This document shows, in pieces, positions 1 through 11,086 of a stretch of 64,000 bases of DNA. Within the stretch, counting starts at the first letter, position 1, and each line of letters begins with the position of its first letter. Made by a program: the position numbers and the translations under genes. The DNA is from Erigeron canadensis (lineage: Eukaryota; Streptophyta; Magnoliopsida; Asterales; Asteraceae). The stretch spans positions 31,928,055 through 31,992,054 of the forward strand of contig NC_057762.1 in assembly GCF_010389155.1 (NCBI RefSeq), in the 5' to 3' direction. The notes below the pieces were generated by a model. That model was given only the letters and a program-made list of their open reading frames with translations. It was not told where the DNA came from and searched no databases.

Positions 1-520
1 CACGAACACACACATTTTAAATATACATGACAACGGAGCATCGAGTGTACTGATTGCTGCCAGACAAAATAGTGCCCGCCAAAAAGGGAGTTCAGGGTCA
101 CCCAAGAGCCTCGATGGGGGGAACTTAAACTGATTCGGCCTCTACATATACATATCCTACGTAACTAGATACCCTAAATATCATATATCAATACAAGTAC
201 GCTCACTCCGTATGCAGCTAAACCATGTAAAATCCTATATCTCGTTTATTTTACGGTCCGTTTGTTGTACTTGAGCTATAATGTTCTTCTTCTTCTAGGT
301 ATCACAATTACTGGTTTTTTGTTATTTTAATAAACATATTAATCATGTAGCAGTGAACCAGCAAATTAGTAAAATTATACATTTCGCATGCTCAATCATT
401 TAACATAATTAATTATAAAAATTAACGAAATTTAGATTAAATACATATGCATATAACATAATTAATTATAAAAATAAAAATAAATATGAAGAACCCTAAA
501 AAGAGGTAGGAATAACTTAC
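1..520. other. left edge, probably intron 1 of the MMTAG2-like gene
   Basis: No coding exon of the neighbouring gene could be found here, so I take this as its first intron on the minus strand, running beyond the window. Positions 60-130 are richer in G+C than the rest and stay open in one minus-strand frame, but I do not recognise the peptide; it may be a transposon scrap. Confidence 0.3.
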
Positions 521-563
521 GATCTCGACCGCCACGAACACCACCTCTGGATGGATGATACAT
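521..563 (-). CDS. MMTAG2-like protein, first coding exon (partial)
   Basis: The minus strand from 563 encodes MYHPSRGGVRGGRD and then a single C before a consensus donor site GTAAGT at 520. This start is the hallmark N-terminus of the multiple myeloma tumor-associated protein 2 family (Pfam MMtag), in which the motif SRGGVRGG is followed by Q and an F-x-W-D/E-D-V segment; a C|AG codon across the intron would supply that Q. The function in plants is poorly known; animal relatives are nuclear/nucleolar. The rest of the gene lies to the left of the window. A possible acceptor (TTACAG) lies one base upstream of the ATG, so a 5'-UTR intron is possible. Only 14 codons support the call, but the motif is distinctive. 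The gene is divergent from NBP35. Confidence 0.6.
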
Positions 564-2220
564 ACTGTAACCTAAATGTAATAAATTTCGATTTTAATAT
601 ACAAATTGATTTGATTAAATTTATAAGGAACTGGATTATTCGATCGTGTTTTTACTTGTGGATTTGGGTCGTATTTGCCTATTTGGGTACAATAATGGTT
701 GGAATTTGGAAATAGGAATGGCTGTTATTTTAAATGGTTTGCAGAAAACACCCCTGTAATTATGTAGACTTGAAACTTTATAACCTTTTGTTTTCTTTGT
801 TAATATAAGATTCTTTTACAAATAGTTAGGTCGAAGAATCGCATGGTCGGCTCAACCTTTTTGTGGGCTCTAAACGAGATCAAATTTGGGGGTCTTTTTA
901 TGGTCTTCAATAGATCCCTAATCCTTAACCCCGTTTGAGATCCACCAACGATAAACTAAAAACTTATAAATGTGAGTAATAATCACCCGTAAAAACATAC
1001 AAGATGAAAATTAAGCATAAAACTAAACTAATCTTCTCATTTAAAGGCATAATATGATTAGCCATAAAGTGGTATGGTGACTATTCATATGTGTTCTTTT
1101 ATTTGTTTGTGTGTATACTGATGGATAAATGGATTACAATAGTAACTATTGAGAATTTGAGAAAAAAGGATAATTGAATATTGATAAACCAACTTATCTG
1201 ATTACAAAATGTCTTTAAATTCGAAAGAGCTATGATCATAGATTATTCAATTTTCTTTTTTTTTGGATGGAATCATGGAGTGGAGTATGAGATCTATTTT
1301 GCCCTATGTTTAATTTTTAAGCCCAAAACTTAACTTTTATAAAAAATGGCCTAGCCTAATATAAATATGGAGCAATAATAGACTTAACTTATTTGGCTAC
1401 CCTTTCATCTTGGTGGATCAAGAAGCAGCATTTCTACCTTTGAGTAGAGGTAAGGTCTGTCTACATCACATCTCCCCCGTACCCCGGCTTTGTCGGGATT
1501 GGGTACCGTTGTCGTTGTCATTGCCGCTAGTGTGTATGTAACTTTGTGTGATGTAGATTATGAATGAAGCAATCACAATTGAGTAATCCACTTAAGTGAC
1601 AATGATATTGTAATGCCACAAATGATGTAAATAAAAAATCTTATATGAATATTAGTTTAGTCTTAAGTAATTTGGTAAACTTAAGTATCTCATATTTACC
1701 TTCAAATAAACATAAATGCATTAAAATAAAATATTATATTCATTTAGATATATATATAATAAGTCAAAGATAATGACTAAATAAATATAAAAAAAAGAGT
1801 TGAAATTCCTAACCTATATTCACTCTCAAGCATTACTAAATATTTTTTTTTTTTAATTTTATCATCAAATAACCACATTAGTCACCATCAGTGATCAACA
1901 ACAATTCAGTCACCACCACTAAAATTTGAGATGATGATCTCTATTCAGTGTATTTTTTTGATATTTTGATAAGTATATTAGTTTTTTGTCTGTAAGGAAC
2001 TTGTTATTATGTTTCATGTATAAGATTAGGTCTTTTTGTTCTTTTTAAAACAGTCTTTCTAGTTTGAGTAACTAGATGATCAATATTTCATCTCTCCCTA
2101 CACATCGAATGTAAAAAAGGCATGTTTCACATTTACTTAAAGTCTTAAATAGCAAAAACTAAAAAGGTTGAGGGTTGATAATATAAATGTAAGGAGCCAA
2201 AACGAACACGGAGTCTGACC
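564..2220. other. intergenic, between divergent MMTAG2-like and NBP35 genes
   Basis: AT-rich, no gene recognised. It contains one SINE 3' fragment near 1430-1530 (separate entry), poly-T runs, and short AT repeats. It should hold both promoters of the divergent pair. Confidence 0.5.
1429..1530 (+). mobile_element. SINE 3'-part fragment
   Basis: The stretch resembling 'gaggtaaggtctg..tacatc..tctccc' followed by a 'cgggattgggtac' block is the conserved 3' body of tRNA-derived plant SINEs. A fuller copy with the same 'aggtaaggtctg' core sits at 32897-33138. The tRNA-like head with A and B boxes is not visible here, so this is a truncated copy. Confidence 0.45.
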
Positions 2221-2255
2221 GGGCCAAGTCGGGTCGGTTAGGGTAGCCTATAAAT
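2220..2255 (+). promoter_or_regulatory. core promoter of NBP35
   Basis: TATAAAT at 2249-2255 lies 98 bp upstream of the start codon. Just upstream are a GGGCC motif (site II-like) and TTAGGGTA (telo-box-like), elements common in promoters of plant housekeeping genes. Predicted from sequence only. Confidence 0.55.
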
Positions 2256-2352
2256 TTACTTCTGCGAATGCCTTATGTGTTGTCGCCGTTATTTCTAAAA
2301 AATCAGAACACACACAAACGGTCGGTCTTGTTATCTTATTAAGCTAAAAGAA

Positions 2353-4452
2353 ATGGAGAACGGGAACCACAAAGAAGTCCCAGACAACGCTAATGAACGT
2401 AGGTTTGACTGTACTCTTGTTTGACTTTGATTATACTCCATGGTTTTGTGTATATATATATATAATTTGTGTGTGTGCGTTTGAACAGATTGCCCAGGAA
2501 CAGAATCAGAAGATGCGGGAAAATCGGATGCATGCGCAGGTTGCCCAAATCAAGAAGCTTGTGCTTCTGCTCCCAAAGGCCCTGACCCAGGTTTCCCTTT
2601 TCTTCTCTCTCTCTTTTTTTTAATGGATCAATACTGTTACATATGTTAATTGCTTGACACGTGTACATAGTTAGGAGTGGCTGTTTGCTAGATAAGTTAA
2701 TGGAAAGTTGAGCTGGGTTTGGCTTAGTCGGTTGTTATTACCTTACCCGAATCAACATGTTTAGTTAAAAGGGTTGAGTTTTTCATCACTAAACTGAAAT
2801 CTGTCAACAAGGGCATGTTTAGGTCAAATAGGTTAGCGAAGGACATCGATTATCTATTTAGACGAACGAAGAGTTGGTTTAAGATCAAATTGGTTAATGG
2901 TTTCACAACCTTAACATGTTTTTTTTTTGTTGCTGCTGTTTGGTTTTAATATAGGGTTTGTTGTGACTTGCGCATATTACCGTGTATCTAAAAGCTTACA
3001 ATCTTGTATTAGTTTGTCTTTTCTATTTTACTGAATACCTATGATTCGTATTAATTTGAAGTAGAAATCTTTCTACGCTTTGATATGAAACTAGCTTGTA
3101 TTAGTTTATATAATGATAGATAAAGGATGAAGCTATTAACTTGTTTTTGAAAACCCTCGCCGAATGAATTAAAAATCAAAAGGGTCCCAGAGAACTCAAA
3201 ACTGAACACTTTCCACTTTAGATTTTGTTTGTAATTCCAAACAATTGATTTGAAGCTTTTATGTTAGAGTTAGTTCTATGATAGACTAGACATTGAGTTG
3301 ATTCTATTGATTTTTGGCTTACAGTTACATGCTTTTCCTTCTTTCAAACTGCTTACTTTTAATTGATTTTTTTATTGAACCATACGTAGGTTTTATGGTT
3401 TCCGGCATAATCTATTTCTTATTTGCCTGCCTTGTGTTTATTGTGTTGCACCTTCTGAACTACTGAAGTGTAGATACCTGAAATGATATGAGCTATTCTG
3501 TAAAAATGAATAATAGCCAGTTTATTTTTACATTCTTTGGACAGATTTGGTTCAGATTGCCGATAGAATGGCTACAGTGAAGCATAAGATACTGATTTTA
3601 TCGGGTAAAGGTGGAGTTGGCAAGAGCACGTTCTCAGCCCAGCTCTCATTTGCCCTGGCCGCCATGGATCATCAAGTAGGTCTACTTGACATCGATATAT
3701 GTGGACCAAGCATCCCAAAAATGCTGGGTTTAGAAGGTCAAGAGATTCACCAAAGTAACCTAGGTTGGTCCCCTGTCTATGTCGACTCCATAGGAGTCAT
3801 GTCAATCGGGTTCATGCTCCCTGACCCTGATGATGCCGTTATCTGGAGGGGTCCACGTAAAAATGGGATCATAAAACAATTTCTTAAAGACGTCTACTGG
3901 GGAGAGCTCGATTTTCTAGTAGTGGATGCTCCACCGGGTACCTCAGACGAACACATCTCGATCGTTCAATTCCTCAAAGAAACAGGAATAGATGGCGCGA
4001 TTATAGTCACCACCCCGCAACAGGTTTCTTTGATAGATGTAAGGAAAGAGGTGAGTTTCTGTAAGAAAGTCGGGATTCCAGTTCTGGGGGTTGTTGAGAA
4101 TATGAGCGGGTTATCTCAATCTGTTTCTGATTTCAAGTACATGAAACCATCTAAATTTGGGGAAGAACAAGAAGATGTTACAGAGTGGGCTATGTCAATA
4201 TTGAGAGAAAAAGCACCTGAATTGTTGGGTTTGGTGGCTTGTACTGAGGTTTTTGATAGCAGTGGTGGAGGGGCAGCAAAAATGTGTGTTGAGATGGGTG
4301 TCCCATTTCTTGGGAAAGTCCCATTGGATCCCAAGTTATGTAAAGCTGCGGAAGAAGGTAAATCTTGTTTTACAGGTGAAGAATCTGGGGTGAGTGCTGC
4401 TGCACTTACTGCGATAATTAATAAATTGCTGAAGAATGATACATTTGTTTGA
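2353..4452 (+). CDS. NBP35: cytosolic Fe-S cluster assembly scaffold NBP35 (3 exons)
   Basis: Exons 2353-2398, 2489-2590 and 3545-4452 join with GT-AG introns into 351 codons plus stop, the usual size of plant NBP35. It is a P-loop ATPase of the Mrp/NBP35 family that acts as a scaffold in the cytosolic iron-sulfur assembly (CIA) pathway. Seen: four N-terminal cysteines at residues 17, 31, 34 and 40 (C-x13-C-x2-C-x5-C, the Nbp35 N-terminal cluster motif), a deviant Walker A GKGGVGKS at 70-77, and the family motif [10 protein letters not shown]. The C-terminal CPxC pair that follows ENMSG in yeast and animal homologues is absent; the plant lineage is reported to differ here, and plants lack the Cfd1 partner, so the protein probably works as a homodimer. 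Intron 2 is about 950 bp. The first ATG after the TATA box was taken as the start. Confidence 0.95.
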
Positions 4453-4663
4453 GTGTAAAATGATGTACATTTGGAATCTCACTTTGAACATTTCGGTAAT
4501 GTGTTTCCTGTCATAGGATTGAGATTTTTTTTTTAGCTAATGTGAATTTTCATTTCTTTGTTTAACAGAAAGTTTCATTTCTGTAACTGGGTACCATCGC
4601 CTTTATCTGCCTTAACTATCTAGAGAACTTGAGATTTCACTTGTATATTGTTTTATAAAACAG

Positions 4664-4669
4664 AATAAA
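4664..4669 (+). terminator. candidate poly(A) signal of NBP35
   Basis: AATAAA 212 bp after the stop codon. Other near-signals exist, so the cleavage site is not fixed by sequence alone. Confidence 0.35.
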
Positions 4670-6230
4670 ATACATCGAAGGTTCTATGGTCGTTTGTTAT
4701 GAACTATATTGCTTGTGCTATTTTACAGATAATCCCATTTAGTCTAGCAATTATTTATATGCTTATGACGCGTTTAATAGTAGACTGCTAGGGGTAATTG
4801 GGAATGGGGGAGATACAAGAAACTTCACGTTGTTTCTGGCATGTGATGCTTCTGGAATTAGTTTATCCGTATGCTTTTTCGACCTAGTAAATCAAGTTGA
4901 TTTTGTTTTTAATGTGCATCTGTTCACGGTTCACATGTTCCACTTGTTCTTCATGTTAAAATGTTAATGGTAGGATCAGGAATTCAGGATTGGTCTATCA
5001 TATAAATGTGGAAGTTAATAAGTAAAAAGGATCTTGTATGTGTACATAAAAGAACCAAATCCTGCAATCAGCCTGTAACTGATTGGAGACCATTTATATC
5101 AGAAAAATAGATGGCAGGATTTTTTGCAAGTCAGGTGGGTTGGGCAATGGCTAGATTTTTGGTACACGCTGCAAGCTCTAGCTGCTTGTTGGATTGATGC
5201 TTGAAATCTTTTGTTTCCCTTTAATATATTGGTAATTCTTTTATGTAGAGTAGAAGCACGTCTCATCTATTGTATATATGTACTGATATTTTTGAACTCT
5301 AAAGTTGCGGTCTCAGTATTTACCGTTACTGTTTTTACTGAAAATGAAAGTCTATTAAGATAAATCAAATCCCCAACCTGTTGCGTTTGGTTAAAACCGT
5401 GTTCCTTATATAGATCAGTGATAAGATCACCAACGGTGCACAAAACTTGTACATGGGTTAATCAGCCATGGGTCAAGCTGGTAATGTTTTTTTGGTTTTT
5501 TTTTTTTTTTTAGTATGCCTTTTTAGGCTCGTGTTACATGTTCATATAGACCGCTCTGAAAACAATAAACGTGTTATGTTCTTATCCTACTGTTATTCAT
5601 ATTTATATTTAGTATAAACATAGGGAACAATCGGCATGGGTGAAACAGCTGCGTAATGACATATCAGAGAAATGGGGCCAAACATCTTTTGTTTGTTTTA
5701 TTCATTTACAGCTTTATATAATTTTATTTTTTTTACTGCACACTGTTATACGATCTCGTCTTTTAACACTTTTTTTTTATCTAACCAGCTGATACTAATT
5801 CTCATTTCCAGCGCTTGATTGTCAAAGAGTTGCTTATGTGATACTCAACTTTCCTACCAACACAGTTTACCCACCACACACGCACCCACGGGCTTCGTAA
5901 CTCTTGCTTGTACTCGTGGTCTCATTAGATGTCATTGTTTCCTAGGTTTCCTCGATCGTGGCTCGATTTGTCCAAGTTTGTCAAGAGTTTCAAAATCGAA
6001 TTAAACAGGTTAAAACACGTATAAAAACATAAAAGGTGCACATCAATACAACTAAAGACATTTGAAAAGGTTAAGAAGTACGAGTAATAAAATAGAAAAA
6101 TACATACAAAATAATGTCTTCTACAAATACGACAGTAAAATTTCCTAGGAAACAACTAGCTAACAAGTAACAACCTTGATGAGCAACATTGTATTTACCC
6201 AAACTTATTCCAAAATTTCATGTCACATCT
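4670..6230. other. intergenic, NBP35 to germin-like gene
   Basis: No coding signal beyond short spurious frames. Poly-T runs near 5490 and 5720 and AT-rich DNA; nothing else recognised. Confidence 0.5.
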
Positions 6231-6240
6231 TATATATATA
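6231..6240 (+). promoter_or_regulatory. TATA box of germin-like gene
   Basis: TATATATATA about 60 bp upstream of the chosen ATG, a normal distance for a plant promoter with a short leader. Confidence 0.5.
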
Positions 6241-6298
6241 TCGAAGGCTAGTTTGAAAAGTGCCGATTGAAAAATTCATAAATACTGTTGATATTAAG

Positions 6299-6907
6299 AT
6301 GGTTTCGAACCTGGAAATTATGTGTACTTTAGTTATCATGTTGGCTATACTTCGTATAGCAAGTGCCGGAGACCCTGACATTCTAACTGATTTTGAGGCC
6401 CCAAACAACACAATCGATGCCAATTACTTCACGTTTAAGGGAATGCGTCAGCTGGTTGGTGGCGAGTATCCAACAAATTTTACGGCATTGAAAGTGAGCA
6501 TGAATGAGTTTCCAGCGCTTGCGGGTTTAAGTGTGTCATATGCGGTACTCGAGTTCCCTGCAGGGTCGGTCAATCCGGTCCACATCCATCCTAGGGCGAC
6601 AGAGCTTATATTTCTCGTTCAAGGAAGTCTCCAAGTAGGGTTTGTGGATACTACTAATACGCTATATAAACAATGTCTTCAAGTAGGAGATACATTTGTG
6701 TTTCCTAAAGGACTTGTACACTTCCAGTATAACAATGATACTAAGGAACCAGCGTTGGCAATTTCCGCTTTTGGAAGTGCCAACGCTGGTACCCAGGCTA
6801 TTCCTACTAGTGTTTTTAATGCTAGTATCTTTGAGGGTATTTTGGATGCATCTTTTCATGCTAAAAGGGCGACTATACAAAAGATTGAAGCCGGGCTTAA
6901 GGCGTAA
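6299..6907 (+). CDS. germin-like protein (cupin), GLP9-3-like
   Basis: A single exon of 202 codons. Residues 1-23 form a hydrophobic signal peptide ending ...IASA, so the protein should be secreted to the apoplast. The cupin motifs are intact: box 1 around VHIHPRATE gives metal ligands H95, H97 and E102; box 2 (GDTFVFPKGLVHF) gives H141. Germins and GLPs are Mn-binding oligomers with superoxide dismutase or oxalate oxidase activity in some members; the activity of this one cannot be read from sequence. The mature N-terminus GDPDILTDF and the lack of the N-terminal cysteine pair fit the GLP9-3-like subgroup. The ATG at 6299 was chosen because it opens the signal peptide; the frame is open a little further upstream but without ATG. 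Several N-x-S/T sites suggest glycosylation. Confidence 0.93.
   Translation: MVSNLEIMCTLVIMLAILRIASAGDPDILTDFEAPNNTIDANYFTFKGMRQLVGGEYPTNFTALKVSMNEFPALAGLSVSYAVLEFPAGSVNPVHIHPRATELIFLVQGSLQVGFVDTTNTLYKQCLQVGDTFVFPKGLVHFQYNNDTKEPALAISAFGSANAGTQAIPTSVFNASIFEGILDASFHAKRATIQKIEAGLKA
6748..6790. repeat. perfect 13-bp inverted repeat inside germin-like CDS
   Basis: Arms 6748-6760 and 6778-6790 (accagcgttggca and its exact complement) are separated by 17 bp. They lie in codons of the C-terminal half. It may be chance from Ala/Leu/Asn codons. Confidence 0.6.
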
Positions 6908-6917
6908 TCCAAAATCC

Positions 6918-6923
6918 AATAAA
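6918..6923 (+). terminator. candidate poly(A) signal of germin-like gene
   Basis: AATAAA 11 bp after the stop codon. It is close to the stop but within what plants use. Confidence 0.35.
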
Positions 6924-7281
6924 GATGTTACATTTTGTCATTTGTGTGTGTTTCCTGAAAACTATTACTTATGTCGTATACAGCACAGCCATTTAATTTA
7001 CTTCAGGATAATTTAGGCTTCTTTCAATTGTTAGAAAATTAATTTATGTAAGGAATGTCCTTTTGGAATGTACAACTTGTGTTCCATACGGTGTCAATAA
7101 GGAATCAACTGGCACTCTTAGATGCACAAATAATACACGAATCATCTAGCCTTAAAATTTGTGCAAGTATTAGGATTTAAAATTAACGAACGTTTCCAGT
7201 CGTTAGAAAATTTTATCAGGCAAACGATGTATAGAAATTTGGTTTAATTATATCCTTTCATTTGGTTTCGACTATGCTTTT

Positions 7282-7486
7282 ATTCGTAGATACACGCACA
7301 CATATAGCACGACTCGGAAATTGTCAACAAATCGAGTTGAAATATATACCCATTCTTCCACACCCCTTCTCTAGTGCATAAAATCCTCTGATGGTGACCA
7401 CAATATTAAAGGTTGTGAAATAATAGGTGTATTTTGATTGTTGATAATTTTTGAGTCGTGCTATATGTATGCGTGTATCTACGAAT
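7282..7486. repeat. long hairpin (48-bp arms)
   Basis: Arms 7282-7329 and 7439-7486 are inverted copies with four mismatches, separated by 109 bp. Three of the four mismatches would be G:U wobbles if the plus strand is transcribed. It lies about 375 bp downstream of the germin-like gene. It could be a small MITE relic or a hairpin RNA precursor; no target duplication is visible. Confidence 0.6.
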
Positions 7487-8611
7487 TGTCTCATACGACA
7501 TAGAGTAATTAACCAAAAGGTTAACAAGAAATGGTCAACAACAAAATAAACACATATTGCCTAGTTCATTTAAGACAAGCTCGCATACAAAAATGAACTT
7601 CAACTATTTTTCCCAAATATATCCGATGTGTTACACTGTTACGTATGGGACAAATAAACAAAATAAGAACAATATAAAAAAATTCTCAAAAATTTGAAAA
7701 TGACATAAAACAAATAAACCAAAGATAGTGAAATTAAATTAGTCCAACAACTAAACATGAAAATGAACAACTACCAAATCTCGAAGTACTTGTAAGGGAA
7801 GAAAAAGGAGGCTTTGATTGTGAATGGTAGAATGGGCCAAAGTTGAGTCACTTTCACAAATCAAGAACTTATCCAAAATGGTCAAAATGCCCATCGACAT
7901 CATTCTCTATCACATACATCTTACATTCATGGTATTCACACCTTCAATTATAATCCTCCCCTTGTCACACTATCAAGATCTTGATTCAAATAACCTTCAC
8001 TTGGAGGTCATTAACGCCTAAATAATGATTGTAGAGCCGTAAAAGATTTGCACGCCGTCGTTAACTACTTAATTGTGTGCACTAAACTATTAATAAACTA
8101 CTAACAAATTACTAGCAAGTCACCAGAGTACAAATTTACAAAAAAAAAAACATAAACAACGTTATATATAAAAATTAAGCACCTATGTCCATATCAGAAC
8201 TAGGAGGTTACTAATAGGGATGAAAGAAACCCCAAAAGGCCCAGGAAAAAATTAAAGACCTAACCACTTGTTTTCACCCTAACTCGGTTTTCACACTAAA
8301 CTACTTACTTCAACTCATTGCCAATAACATAAACTTATATATGAAAAGAAAGTAATCAATGTTGTACCATTTCAAATTTAGTCAATATATATTATTATTC
8401 GATTCTATTCCTAAACTCGTGAAATCATAATAAATCACTTTCAGAATAGACATTCCAAGCACTCCTAAACACTATCTAAGCCTCCTCAAGTGTCTCAAAA
8501 TAAAACCTTTGGGTTGGTAAATTCATTCTAATTCTAAACATATATATAAGTATATGTATTATCTATATATCTATACACATCCAAGGGCTTAATTTTGTAC
8601 TTCTACGTCTT
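7487..8611. other. intergenic, downstream of germin-like and MYB genes
   Basis: AT-rich spacer between two convergent genes, holding their 3' regions. No further gene or repeat recognised. Confidence 0.45.
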
Positions 8612-9798
8612 CTACATAGCGTACCCTCCAAAGTTCTGTTGATGTTCATATCCCAATTGTGTTGCACTTCCTTGATAATTCGACACGGGTAGTGGTGGTG
8701 GCACTGCCATGGTATCCGTTGTGGTGGTGATATCATGTATACTCGATCTCTTCCTTTCCTTTTTCATCGAATTCTGTCTCAGAAAATACTTTTGGGCATG
8801 ACTCGCGACTTGTGTAGGTGTCCGTGACACCACCACATTCCTCGATATGCTCCTCCAGTCTCCCTTCCCATACCGTTGCAATCCGATCAAAAACAACCTA
8901 ATGAAGGAATTTAAAATCAACATTTTAGCCCACAATTCAATGTACATATCACAACAATTGTAACAAGCTAGTAAAATTCGGAAAGGCAATTAACTTATGG
9001 GATGATCTACCTAGCTATTCATATTCTTTACCATTTGTTACCAATTTGTGCATCCATGTCCTAAATTGATTCCCACTTTATGCTAACAAAATAGAATACA
9101 AGAAATATGGTCCTAAAACTAAAATTGTCACAAGTTAGCTAGTTTGTAAATACAAGACCTACAAAATGATATCAATTGTCACATTTTTTTTCCCAAACTT
9201 TTTTCAACTCTGAATTATTCTTGTAACTTAAAAAACTAAATGACACAATACGTAACACCCTAAATCCCGAAACGATTCTTTTAATCACTAACTTAAAAAA
9301 TTCTAATACGTTTTTATCAATGTGAGGAATAAACTTTACAAACACAAAAACCAAAAAGAAAAGGAAAGAAAAGTACAAAAAATAAAGCACAAAGTACCTA
9401 TGTTCTTCTTCCGTCCAAGGAGTCCCTTTCTTGCGTTCTCCATCTCTCTCTTTCCCACTTTTGCCAAAAGAAATCTGACTCGTTCTCAACTCACGATCCC
9501 AACTCACAAACTCATCACCAGTAGTACCACCACAATCATACCCATCATCCACATAACTCGGTAACTCGACTTGACCCGAATCTATTTGCAACAAATCATG
9601 AACCAACACCTCATAATGGGCCCTCACCTCTTCAGCCGTTTTTCCCGGAACCATTTCAGCTATCTTTTGCCACCGTCCGATGACGTCATCAGGAAACATG
9701 ACCAACGCGTCTTCAAACAGCTTGTCCTCGTGTCGTGTCCATGTTGATTCCGCTGCTCTTACCCAGCTATCTCTTGTTATTTCTTGACTACTATACAT
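8612..9798 (-). CDS. DIVARICATA-type MYB transcription factor (2 exons)
   Basis: Exons 9798-9398 and 8897-8612 on the minus strand join with a 500-bp GT-AG intron to 228 codons. The first SANT/MYB repeat spans about residues 17-65 ([15 protein letters not shown]...). The second, at about 125-175, is the plant R2R3-unrelated 'SHAQKYF' type: [16 protein letters not shown] and ending [11 protein letters not shown]. The intron splits the second repeat after EEEHR, as in DIV genes. Such proteins are nuclear DNA-binding factors that recognise GATA-like I-box motifs; known members act in flower asymmetry, stress or seed programmes. The C-terminal tail is short, with TTTTDT, PPPLP and a glycine-tyrosine end, and no clear activation domain. 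The exact orthologue cannot be named. Confidence 0.9.
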
Positions 9799-9980
9799 TT
9801 TTTATGTATCTATATATATATGTCGATATGGGGTTAAATTTGTTGAATTTTGACTATGATTTTTGAGGATTGATTGTTTTGTGAAAGACGTACAGTATTT
9901 GTTGTTTTATTGGGATTGGATTGGATTGGAATGGATTATTATTAATAAATGAAGGTGATGGGTTGGTGAATCCGTGCGGG

Positions 9981-9988
9981 TATTTATA
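9981..9988 (-). promoter_or_regulatory. TATA box of MYB gene
   Basis: TATAAATA on the minus strand, 183 bp upstream of the ATG at 9798. Confidence 0.55.
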
Positions 9989-10810
9989 CCAGTAAGTTGT
10001 AGCCGTAAGTTTTTGTGTTTTTTTTATTCTAATCTTTATTAAACAATTTATTACAATTAATTATCCAATATATACAATTTTTTAATATCTTTAACATAAA
10101 TTCCTATTATTATTGTCAAGTTGTTAGATGAAACCATGAAGCAACAACATCCGTTTAGACAATCAGTTATTCGTTGTTTGGTTAATTAAGACCCTCACTA
10201 TTTACAGATAACAAAGTATGTATTTATTTAAAAATCACATGTAAAAAATATCTAATATCATAGTGCTTTTTAAATTCCGAATTTTAAAAATTATTCAAGA
10301 AATCAATCTGTTAAATAATTCAAAGTTAACCGCCACTTTTTCTATTTACTCTTTAAATTTTACGAGTTTTTGTGATTAAATTTAACTTAGACTGAAATTT
10401 AAGAAGTCACAAACCCCCGCAAGTATACACTATTAATGTAGCAAGTGAATAATTTAGTTTTGATTGAGTTCTAAACTGAAGTTAACATTGTTAAATTTCT
10501 AGATGTAAGTGTAGATCATGGTCAAAGAGTATAAATTTTCGTTTTGAATTTATACGAATAATAAAAACAGAGTATAACCTCTTTTATATATATATAGATA
10601 TTAAAAAATTAGAAACTTTGTGAAATATATATATATCTGATTTCTTTCTTGTATTGTTCGACTTTAGCTTACATTTCTTCTTGTTAATATTTTAAATTTA
10701 TGTAAATATAATGAATTTGCTAAGTGCTAGAAGAAAACAAATATAGAGTATTGCAAAGTAAATTAAGCCACGTAATTTTGACCCTATACCAACTAACTAC
10801 AAGATATTAA
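9989..10810. other. intergenic AT-rich DNA
   Basis: Upstream region of the MYB gene, then low-complexity AT DNA. No feature supported. Confidence 0.4.
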
Positions 10811-11086
10811 GTACAAAAGATAAGTATTTTGGAATGTAACAAACTTTGAACGAATGTCTATAGTAGAAAGTAACTAAAGTTATGTGTATTATATGTAAAC
10901 AACTCGAAAATAATGTTTATTGTATGTAAGAAAATGTATTCAACCAATTAAAATCAGACAAGCGGCACCTCTATATGGTTGCCACGTATGTTTTTTTACA
11001 TACAATAAACATTTTTTAAAGTTGTTTTCCTACTATATACATTCGTTTAAAGTTTTTTATATTCCAGGATACTTATCCCTAAGTAC
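10811..11086. mobile_element. foldback MITE
   Basis: The two halves are inverted copies: starting from gtac at both ends, shared blocks include 'gataagtat', 'acgaatgt.tatagtag' and the 18-bp aatgtttattgtatgtaa. Arms are roughly 100-130 bp with one internal gap, around a centre near 10950-10985. There is no open frame. The superfamily is not clear because no unambiguous target duplication is visible. Confidence 0.7.

Noticed and set aside
5819..6155. Short open frames before the germin-like gene
   Set aside because: They overlap on opposite strands and show no domain, promoter or codon signal.
6260..6298. Upstream extension of the germin-like frame
   Set aside because: The extension has no ATG and would put residues before a clear signal peptide; the ATG at 6299 is the natural start.
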